From SAR202 cluster bacterium bin127 (GTDB lineage: Bacteria > Chloroflexota > Dehalococcoidia > Lucifugimonadales > Lucifugimonadaceae), in assembly GCA_002239045.1 (NCBI GenBank), contig MPNN01000002.1, forward strand, positions 349,061 through 413,060: a DNA stretch of 64,000 bases. Direction: 5' to 3'. The number at the start of each line of letters is the position of its first letter. Position 1 is the first letter of the stretch. The translations under genes and the position numbers were made by a program. The notes under the pieces were generated by a model. It saw nothing but the letters and a program-made list of their open reading frames with translations, did no database searches and was not told where the DNA came from. Below are positions 29,112 through 38,300 of this stretch, in pieces.

Positions 29112-32100
29112 GGTCTTCACCGTCGACGATTGCGACGATGGCGATGGCGGCGATGCCTACGAAGTGGCCGAACGCGACACCATCACCGAGACCGGCACGG
29201 TATACGCGACGTATGCCCACGATCCGAAGACCGCGCCTGACAGCCCGCGCGCAATCCTCGAAAACTCCAACCTCCTGAAGATCAGCATCACCGACACCGG
29301 CAGAGACAAGAGGACACCGGTTTTGCTCGGTGTGGGAGGTGCCCGGCCATGCGACTCGACTGACATGGAAATCGATGACACTGTGGATCCCCAGACGGAT
29401 CCCCCGACGATGAGGCTAGTAGACATTGATTGTCAAGTAGGTTTTAATTCCGCCGAAGACGGTTCTGGTCACATTGACACCATCCGTAAGGACTACTCTG
29501 ACATTGTCGCTGACGCAAACGATTTTCGGTGGGTAGAGCGCAATCAGACCACAGCCGCCACAGATCCCATACCCAACGCGCAAGCCATGACTTTCCTTGG
29601 AACGCCTGATCCTACTGCTGCCGAAAGGGTGATAACGGGTATCACGATCCACAAGAACGGTTTGTCCGACAGTCTGCCGTACAAACCCATGTACGTGGCT
29701 GATGGGGATGATTCGCCTATCTCTCTCTACGGCACAATCGGCGGACTGACTCCGGCCTCGGAGGATGGGTTCAAGAAGCTGAACAAATACCTCGCGATTG
29801 ACGAGGACGTTGGACCAGGACGGGTTTTCAACGAAGCTGGGAATCGTGAGTTAGAAGTTGCACCGTGGTTCAGCGTTAAGTTGAATATCCCTGCTGGTGC
29901 GACTGTGACAGTGATGTACGTCGTGTATGAGACGAGCGAATTTGAGTCGCTCGTAGGTGGATCGACGGTTGGTGATGAAAATGGCAAAGCCGCTGTCGGT
30001 ACCACAGCCGTTACCGAAGCCAAATCCGATGCGCCCGCCTTTACAACGACTGAGTTACGATCCCCCAATACGGCGCTGGTCGTTGAGGCAAGGTCGGACG
30101 GGCGGAAAAATTCGCAAAATCTCGCACTCAGAGAGACCTCCCGCTTCAGCGGCAAATACGAAGGCTATCTAAAGCTGACGGACGAGAATGGCATCAGCAA
30201 AGACGGCGATGGAGACGCCACGAACTGGGGTCTAGATAACACGGACGCTACTCGTTGTGAAGACCGCACCGGCTGTCAAACTGGCGAAGCTGCCATCTTG
30301 GGCGTTGAGAGCGGTCCGGTCGTGATCGCATACAAAGACACGGACGGCACGACGCAGCTTCTGAATGTGGCGATAGATACGGCGCCGCCGATGGTGGAGA
30401 TTCACGAGCCGGCCCACGAGGCGCAGATCCAAGACCTTTCGCCAGAGTTCTCGGGCGCGTTCAGCGATGCCGGATCGGGCCTGCGCCGGAATTCCTTCCG
30501 AGGATATGTTGACCACACAGATGACACGAATGAGAACGGTGAAGATGCCGGTAAATTGGCGTTGGACTTCAGAGTCGACCATGTGAATGGTACTGTCGAG
30601 ACCTATGGTGTTGTCACGATCGACGGAGACAAGAAGACGGTTGAATCGCACGCCGACTACGCGGGATACGAAATGAACGCGGATGGTTCGGTGTTCGGTG
30701 TCATTCCGCACGGCGATGTGTTCGACCTCGATGCAACGGGGAACGACGAGAATGACGAGATCAAGTTGGTCGAGGGCGATTCGCACAACGATGGCGCGAC
30801 CAGCGGCACCTTCGGTGATTCGGTTCGCATCGCCTTCCGAGGGTCTGATGAAGAGTACAACGACACGATCGACTTCCAAGCGTTGGTTGCGGACGTTGCG
30901 GGTAACATCGGCTTCTCGGACAGCGATGCTGACGGTCCGCGTTTCATCAATAATCTTGGCGAAGAGGCCGGCAACAAACGCAAGACCGGACGCTACAACG
31001 TCCTTGGTTGGTATGCGCGGCACATCTTCTTCCTTGATGAAGTGAATCCGGATATCTTCAAAGAGCAGTCGGTAACTGGTTTCTATGGCGAGAACGACGA
31101 CGATATGCCGCAAGTCGACCGCTCCGGTATCTTGGTCGCGTTTGACCGCGCGGTAGACGAAGACTCGATCGATCTCGGAACGTTCACGGTGACGCTGGAT
31201 CCGACTGGCGCCGCGGGTTCGACAGGAGCGTCGGCGGAGATCATGGACTTCGATGTTGAAGGACGAGTGGTGTATCTGAAGTTGAGCAACGAGCTCGCTT
31301 CGAATGCGACGCCGATGGTCGATATCGCATCTGGCAAGTGGGTCTCGGACCCGGCTGGCAACCGGTTGACTGGCGGCACGTTAGAAGCGTTCGAGGTCAA
31401 GGACGGCATCTCGCCGATAATCACGGTGTCGTTGAGCGAAGGTTCCGGCTCCGGCGAGGGCGACGAAGGCCCGTCCATGCTGACCAAAGACTCGATCGTC
31501 GTCACGATAAATGCTGACGAGGAGATCGCGACGCCATCACTGGTAGTGGTGTGTTCCAACATCACTTGGGACAGTGCGGATGAGGATACCGAGAACGACA
31601 AGAAGTTGTCGGATCTGGTCAAGAGCCGGACTGGCGGTCTCGACAATTCGAGTGCGGACTTCCAGTTCCCGCCCGACTTGAAAGACACAGGTGAGACCCG
31701 CACGCCGAACGTGTACGATTGCGGCAGCGGCGATAGCGGTTATGGTCCGGTGACCATGCAACAGGCGCCGTCATACTCTCGACCTGGCCTCACATGGGAG
31801 TACCAGTGGGTCAACTTCGAGGATGATAAGGCACTTAGAGACGGCGATCTGACCGTTGTTGCCTACGCCCGCGACCGTCAATCCTACGCCAGTCTGACGA
31901 ACCGCGAGATCGACGATCCGGCGACTGCACCGGATAGGTACAGCTGGGGAGCTGGCACGGCGGAGTTCTTGTTTGACAAGACACTGAATGACCCGGCTCC
32001 GACGCCGATGAAAGATGCTGTCGTGACGGAGATGCGTCCGTTCGTGATGCTGACTTACGAAGACAAGACAACGGTCACGATCAACGAGTTCAAGATCGAC

Positions 32101-32844
32101 GGCACGGTGCAAGAGGTGTCGGATCTCGGCGGTAACCGCTTCCTCTACTGGCCAGAGATGCTTGCCTTGGGCAAACACGAGATATCGGTCAAAGCGACGG
32201 ACGCGGCTGGTGTCGAGGACACGTTCGAGTACAGCTTTAAGTCGGCGGAACGCAGCGCCTTCGGTCTGAAGTTGATCGCTGGTTGGAACGCGGTTTCGTT
32301 CCCGGCCAACCCGATGGACCCGATGATCGAGAGCGTCTTCACCGACAGCCAGGTGGACATGGTTGCTGGCTGGGATGCCAGCGACCCGGAGAAACCTTGG
32401 AGCATTGCGACACGGATGGAAGACGAGTGGTCGACGCACGAAGAGTTTGCGACCTTGAACAAGATTCACGCCCAGTATGGCTACTGGGTGCACTCGCTCG
32501 GCTTCACGACGCAACGCGTGCAACTCGTCGCCGGCCCAAGCCGGACCGATCCGAACGTGGTGCCGGCCGACTTGGTGACGATCCCGACAATGCCAGGTTG
32601 GAACTTCGTCGGCGTCATCGACCAAGATGGCGACCAGACGCAGGACGACTTCGGCGAAAAGCTGATGAACCGCGACGAAGCTGGTGATCAAACCACAGTC
32701 AAAGCAGGTGATTATCTTGGCACCAACAAACGTGCCTACACCTGGGATCCGATTCGCAGCAAGTTCGATGTCATCGAAGATGACGACGAACTCCAGATCG
32801 GCGACGGCATCTGGGTCTACTTCGGCCCCGGCATCGCCCCGTAA
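28957..32844 (+). CDS. Large secreted surface/S-layer-like protein, paralog 4 of 5 (GTG start)
   Basis: MQLSSRILTALAVLILAVAVVAVRTGSPETVEAATGTIDVLNVGTC; gaggagga RBS; GWNAVSFPANPMDP...GYWVHS...GWNFVGVIDQDGDQTQDDFG. Confidence 0.88.
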   Translation: MQLSSRILTALAVLILAVAVVAVRTGSPETVEAATGTIDVLNVGTCYTTDDEVFTVDDCDDGDGGDAYEVAERDTITETGTVYATYAHDPKTAPDSPRAILENSNLLKISITDTGRDKRTPVLLGVGGARPCDSTDMEIDDTVDPQTDPPTMRLVDIDCQVGFNSAEDGSGHIDTIRKDYSDIVADANDFRWVERNQTTAATDPIPNAQAMTFLGTPDPTAAERVITGITIHKNGLSDSLPYKPMYVADGDDSPISLYGTIGGLTPASEDGFKKLNKYLAIDEDVGPGRVFNEAGNRELEVAPWFSVKLNIPAGATVTVMYVVYETSEFESLVGGSTVGDENGKAAVGTTAVTEAKSDAPAFTTTELRSPNTALVVEARSDGRKNSQNLALRETSRFSGKYEGYLKLTDENGISKDGDGDATNWGLDNTDATRCEDRTGCQTGEAAILGVESGPVVIAYKDTDGTTQLLNVAIDTAPPMVEIHEPAHEAQIQDLSPEFSGAFSDAGSGLRRNSFRGYVDHTDDTNENGEDAGKLALDFRVDHVNGTVETYGVVTIDGDKKTVESHADYAGYEMNADGSVFGVIPHGDVFDLDATGNDENDEIKLVEGDSHNDGATSGTFGDSVRIAFRGSDEEYNDTIDFQALVADVAGNIGFSDSDADGPRFINNLGEEAGNKRKTGRYNVLGWYARHIFFLDEVNPDIFKEQSVTGFYGENDDDMPQVDRSGILVAFDRAVDEDSIDLGTFTVTLDPTGAAGSTGASAEIMDFDVEGRVVYLKLSNELASNATPMVDIASGKWVSDPAGNRLTGGTLEAFEVKDGISPIITVSLSEGSGSGEGDEGPSMLTKDSIVVTINADEEIATPSLVVVCSNITWDSADEDTENDKKLSDLVKSRTGGLDNSSADFQFPPDLKDTGETRTPNVYDCGSGDSGYGPVTMQQAPSYSRPGLTWEYQWVNFEDDKALRDGDLTVVAYARDRQSYASLTNREIDDPATAPDRYSWGAGTAEFLFDKTLNDPAPTPMKDAVVTEMRPFVMLTYEDKTTVTINEFKIDGTVQEVSDLGGNRFLYWPEMLALGKHEISVKATDAAGVEDTFEYSFKSAERSAFGLKLIAGWNAVSFPANPMDPMIESVFTDSQVDMVAGWDASDPEKPWSIATRMEDEWSTHEEFATLNKIHAQYGYWVHSLGFTTQRVQLVAGPSRTDPNVVPADLVTIPTMPGWNFVGVIDQDGDQTQDDFGEKLMNRDEAGDQTTVKAGDYLGTNKRAYTWDPIRSKFDVIEDDDELQIGDGIWVYFGPGIAP

Positions 32845-32873
32845 GGGACACCGAGACACCAAGAACGGAAAGA

Positions 32874-32904
32874 CGCCCCCCGTGGAAACACGGGGGGCGT
32901 TTTG
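32874..32904 (+). terminator. Intrinsic terminator identical in core to that at 26957
   Basis: acgccccccgtg-gaaa-cacggggggcgt-ttt. Confidence 0.88.
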
Positions 32905-33960
32905 AACTAGGATGCTAAGGATGGGTAAGGATTTGAAGGATTGAGGGTCTAGGAGATACTACGGGTGAAGGCCTTGCTTTCGGGTTTGAACTAGGATTTG
33001 AAGGATGGGTAAGGATGGAAAGGATGGGGTGTTGTGGGAGGGGTGGTTGCGTCGATGTCGTTCGCGCAAGCCCCGCGTCATCCCCGCAGGCCACCGTCAT
33101 TCCCGGCCTCACCTCCGTCATCCCCGCGTCCTTCTCCGTCATTCCCGCGTACGCGGGAATCTAGGGACATAAAAACAACCGTTTCTTTCGGGTGGTGCGT
33201 GTGGGTCTCGGCGTGGGTTTTGCTGGCGTGCTTTGCTTTACTCTGGATTCCCGCGTGCGCGGGAATGACGGAGGGTTTGAACTAGGATTTGAAGGATTGG
33301 GAAGGATGGGTTGTTGTGGGAGGTGTTGTTGCGTTGATGTCGGTCGTGGGGGGTGCCGCGCGACCGCGTCATTCCCGGCTCCGACTCCGTCATCCCCGGC
33401 TCCGCCTCCGTCATTCCCGCGCACGCGGGAATCTAGGGTTGGTGGTGCGGATGGTTCGCGTCCGTTGGCATGGTGGTTCGAGGGTGTGGTAGGGGATCGG
33501 CGTGCTTTGCTTTACTCTGGATTCCCGCGTGCGCGGGAATGACGGAGGGTTTGAACTAGGATTTGAAGGATTGGGAAGGATGGGTTGTTGTGGGAGGTGT
33601 TGTTGCGTTGATGTCGGTCGTGGGGGTGCCGCGCGACCGCGTCATTCCCGGCTCCGACTCCGTCATTCCCGCGTACGCGGGAATCTAGGGGTGGTGGTGC
33701 CTATGGTTCGCGTCCGTTGGCATGGTGGTTCGAGGGTGTGGTAGGAGATCGGCGTGCTTTGCTTTACTCTGGATTCCCGCGTGCGCGGGAATGACGGGAT
33801 GTTTGCGGTGATGACGGATGGTTTTGCGGGAATGACGGGTTGTTTGCGGGAATGAGGGATGCCGGGCACAACCATCGTCATTCCCGCGTGTCATTCTTCG
33901 TCATTCCCGCGCACGCGGGAATCCAGGAACATAAAAACAACCAGTTCCCCGGCGACCGGT
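32902..33960. repeat. MITE-like / dRS3-like repeat array with a ~274-bp tandem duplication
   Basis: gagggtttgaactagg... recurs at 33271 and 33545 with matching downstream sequence; attcccgcg(t/c)(g/a)cgcgggaat palindromes. Confidence 0.75.
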
Positions 33961-33973
33961 GCGCGTCTGGCTC

Positions 33974-34261
33974 TCACACAATATCGTCGTATAGATCCCG
34001 CCAGTTGGGATTTAGCTGTTCGATCAGGTCAAGCTTCCACTCCCGTCGCCAACGCTTGATGTTCTTCTCGCGTTGGATCGCATCCTCTATCGTCCCGTGC
34101 TCCTCGTACCACACGAATTTGTGCACACCGTATCGCTTGGTGAATCCATCGACCGAATCGTTCTTGTGCTCCCAAATGCGTCGCACCAAATCGGAGGTAA
34201 CCCCAACGTAAAGGGTGCCGTTCCGCTTGCTGGCCAGAATGTATACGTAGCCCACAGCCAT
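33974..34261 (-). CDS. GIY-YIG nuclease superfamily protein
   Basis: GYVYILASKRNGTLYVGVTSDLVRRIWEHKNDSVDGFTKRYGVHKFVWYEEHGTIEDAIQREKNIKRWRREWKLDLI. Confidence 0.93.
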   Translation of the reverse strand: MAVGYVYILASKRNGTLYVGVTSDLVRRIWEHKNDSVDGFTKRYGVHKFVWYEEHGTIEDAIQREKNIKRWRREWKLDLIEQLNPNWRDLYDDIV

Positions 34262-34279
34262 ACGCCTAATGTACTAGCC

Positions 34280-35010
34280 GGGAATGATGTGGCGCGTGGG
34301 TTTTTGCTGGCGTGGTTTGCTTTGCTCTGGATTCCCGCGTGTTCTCCGTCGTCATTCCCGCGTCCTTCTCCGTCATCCCCGCGTGTCCTTCTCCGTCATT
34401 CCCGCGCGTCCTTCTCCGTCATTCCCGCGCACGCGGGAATCTAGGATGGTGGTGCGGATGGTTCGCGTCCGTTGGCATGGTGGTTCGAAGGTGTGGTAGG
34501 GGATCGGCGTGCTTTGCCTTACTCTGGATTCCCGCGTGTCCTTCTTCGTCATTCCCGCGCACGCGGGAATCTAGGGTGGTGGTGCGGATGGTTCGCGTCC
34601 GTTGGCATGGTGGTTCGAGGGTGTGGCAGGGGATCGGCGTGCTTTATCTTCTCTGGATTCCCGCGTGTCCTTCTTCGTCATTCCCGCGCACGCGGGAATC
34701 TAGGGTGGTGGTGCGGATGGTTCGCGTCCGTTGGCATGGTGGTTCGAAGGTGTGGTAGGGGATCGGCGTGCTTTGCCTTACTCTGGATTCCCGCGTGCGC
34801 GGGAATGACGGAGGGTTTGCGGGAATGACGGGGGCGGCGGGGATCCTTCCCATCCTTCCCCATCCTTAGCATCCTAGTTCAAAAGCGCGTGTGGGATCGG
34901 CGTGCTTTATCTTCTCTGGATTCCCGCGTGCGCGGGAATGACGGGGAGTTGCGGGAATGACGGTGGCGGCGGGGGTCCTTCCCCTCCTTCGCATCCTTCG
35001 CATCCTAGTT
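34280..35010. repeat. dRS3-like repeat array including a ~130-bp unit tandemly repeated about three times
   Basis: tggtggtgcggatggttcgcgtccgttggcatggtggttcga... starts at 34447, 34577, 34706. Confidence 0.78.
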
Positions 35011-35388
35011 CTCAACTGTTTGGGAGAATTTGATTGACAGGGCGCGCGTGGTGGCATATATTCGGTATCATATAGTTTTCAGGGCGTGCCTACGGACGTG
35101 TGGTTCGTTGCGCGTCTTGAGAGTGCTATGGAAACATCCGGGCAAGACCGCTTTGATTTTGGCGAAGAGTTCGCCGGGGTCTACGTGTCGGGTATCGAAC
35201 CGGTAGAGATATAGATAGAGGAGGACTGCAGCTGTGCAGCTTTCATCGAGAATCTTGACGGCTCTGGCCGTGCTGATACTGGCCGTTGCAGTGGTGGCGG
35301 TGCGAACCGGCTCACCGGAGACGGTAGAAGCGGCTACCGGTACGATCGACGTGCTGAACGTCGGAACATGCTACACCACCGACGACGA
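35011..35388. repeat. 378-bp module nearly identical to 28734-29111
   Basis: 3 substitutions, no indels by eye. Confidence 0.93.
35034..35062 (+). promoter_or_regulatory. Candidate sigma70-type promoter of surface-protein paralog 5
   Basis: TTGACA-N17-TATATT. Confidence 0.65.
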
Positions 35389-38300
35389 TATCTTCAAGGT
35401 CGGCGCTTGCGACTCCGGAGAAACGGATACAGACGGCGATAAGGTCGACTACAACGTCGCTGGGCGCACGACGATCACCGAGGTGAAGGCAGGGACTTCG
35501 ATATACGCCACCTATGCCATCGACCCCAAGACTTCGGGTGATGCGCCGCGTGCAATCGCCAAAAACGCCGACGTCATCAAGATCAGCATTGAGGACAAAG
35601 ACCGCGACAAGAGGACGGGTAAGCTTTACACCGTGAGCGGATCTGAGCCTACGCGCCTTGCGGTTGATAATCCGGGTACCACCGATGACGAGGGTGAAGC
35701 GAATGAGAAGATTATCAGAGCAATTGGGCTCGATTCTATGGACGAAGACAAGCTGTTGGCACCTCTAACTGGTACGCCGTTGCCGACACGGTCGGTAACA
35801 AATAGCCTCGTTATGCCTACTAGTACCGTTGTTGCCGAAGCTGCCTTCGCCCACAGTGCCGGAGGTACCAGTGGAACTATAAACAACTCGGGTAATGCTA
35901 CGTTCCGTTTAGAGGGGAGTGAGAGCACTAACTACCCGATGGCATCAGAGGATGACCGAGGCAAGTTTTACTGGTTCGGCACTTTTGACCCTGACACGAC
36001 TGTGGACGCCGACGAAACATTTGAAAACCTGACAGGTCAGTACATCAATCTGGACGAAGACCAGGCGCCTGGTAGCGTTCGAAACTCTATCGCGCCTTGG
36101 ATGCAGGTAACCGCATCGATCCCTCAAGGCGCATCAGTCACAGTTGAGTACATCTACTACCAGACCAGCGAAGAGGAGGAGATCATCGGCGGGATGAAGG
36201 ATAGCGTTGACTACGATAGCGAGAATCCGCCCGTCTTCGTGGATAAAGAAAAGCGTTCAGAAACCAATGACGATCCCGACGCATTGGTTCTTCGGGCAAG
36301 CAGTGACGGCAATTCGAGCAATGAAAATGTACCGACTCGGAACCTCTGGCTTAAGGAGACAAGCCGCTTCTCCGGCCAGTACGAAGGCTACCTCCGACTG
36401 ACCGACGCAGACGGCGACGGACGTTGCAAGGTAGAAGATTCGGACCCGACCACATACGAACCATGTAACTGGGGTTTGATGACGAGGGACGCTACGGGTT
36501 CAGGCATGGATGATGCAGCGTATCTCGGAGTTGAAAGCGGCCCGGTCACCATCACGTATAAGGACTCGACTGGCGACAACGAGACGGTAACGATACTGAT
36601 CGACAAAACGCCTCCGGCTATCCAGGTCGATTTGCCGTTGCATGAAACCGCCAGCAAGGACGACTCGCCCGACCTTATCGGTTCGTTCAACGACGGCGGC
36701 GGATCAGGTCTACGCGCCGACTCGTTCAAGGCCTACGCCGACAACAGCGCCGACAATAAGGACGAGACTCCGGTTTGGGATTTGGGGGTCAATGACGAGG
36801 ATGATCCGGATCCAGATCGTGGCCTTGTCTGTGTCGATCTCGATGCGGACGGAGAGTGCGATGCCGATACAGCCGTAGCCGTGTTGCGAGCTCACTACGC
36901 GGGATACAGCCAAGTAGCAACCTTCGGCATCATCAAGAGTAAAGACATCTACAAAGCTGAAGACACGGATCCGGATGAAGAAAACGGCGACGAGTACAAG
37001 ACCGCGGATGCCGAGGACTTCGAAGACGGTGCTGTAGAGGGTGGGTTCGACACGGTAGTTCGTATCGACTTCCCTCCGGGAAACGAGCAAAACCGCTACA
37101 ACCACGAGATCGACATCCAGGCGGTCGTGATGGACGTTGCGGGTAACATCGGTTTCTCGGACAGCGACCCCACGGCTCCGACCTTCATCCACGACCTCAA
37201 CACGAAGAAAGATGACCGCGATGCGGATCGGCACAACGTGATCGGTTGGTACTCTCGGCACACCTACTACCTCGACGATGTCGATCCGGAGTACGACAAG
37301 GATCAGTCGGCGACCGGTTTCTACGTGGACTCGGATGGCGACGAGATGATGTCGAATTCCGGTCTCAAGGTGGTGTTCGACGGTAATATCGACGCGAGCA
37401 CGGTGGGCCCCGGCACGTTCGACGTGACGCTCGACGATAGGAGTTCCGCCACCATAACCGGCGTCAAAGTCAAAGATGACAAGGTTTACCTGCTGATTGA
37501 AGAGGAGTTGCCACCTGACGCCACGCCGCAGGTCGACCTGGCGACGGGTCAGTCGATCTCCGACCGCGCCGGCAACGAGTCTACGGACCGCCGTCTGGAC
37601 GGGATTGAGTTGAGCGATGGCATCCTGCCGACCTTCACGGTAACGCTGAGCGGCGGCACCGGACTGAACGAAGACATTGACGGTGAAGGACCATCTGAGT
37701 TGACCAAGGGTCAGATCAAGGTCTCCATCTCGGCCAACGAACCGGTTCAAGGCTCACCGAAGTTTGCAGTGGTCTGTTCGAACCTCTACTGGGGCGGAGA
37801 CGCGGTTGACAACCATGTTGCCAAGTTCGAAGCTAACCGCACCGGAACCTTCACCAGCGCGAAAATCAACGAAGCCGCGCCGACGGGCACCAAGCCGCAC
37901 AACGGCGCTAAAATCGATCGACAGAAGATGGTGGACGGAGAAAACGTTGATCAAGGGACGATGTGTCCGGATCACGTTAAGGACGCTGCGACCACTGACG
38001 ATACGGCGAAATACTTTGACGTAGCCGTAACGTCGGCGCTGGCCCGTCCGGGCAACAACTGGGAATACCAGTGGTCTAACCTGTCGTCCGACCAAGAGGT
38101 CGAAGACGGCGATCTCTCGGTCATCGTTTGGGGTCGCGACCGTAGCTCCTACAAGAAGGGCGATGACACGGTCTACAACTACTCGGCCTCGACCGCGAGC
38201 TTCGTCTACGACACGGATCTCGAGGCTGCGTGGGAAGGCAACGATGACGCAGACGAAGCAGTTGGCGAACTCGTTCCGGACGAAAATGAAGACGTCTTCG

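Noticed and set aside
33226-34870. CRISPR-like appearance of regularly recurring 20-28-bp palindromes
   Set aside because: Intervals are themselves repeated, spacing is irregular, no cas genes; these are REP/dRS3-like tandem units.
13540-35000. Dozens of short ORFs such as MGKDGKDG..., ...DSRVRGND..., ...[10 protein letters not shown]..., ...LQILVQ...
   Set aside because: They are translations of the AGGAT/MITE-like and palindromic repeats in various frames; no RBS or conservation evidence.
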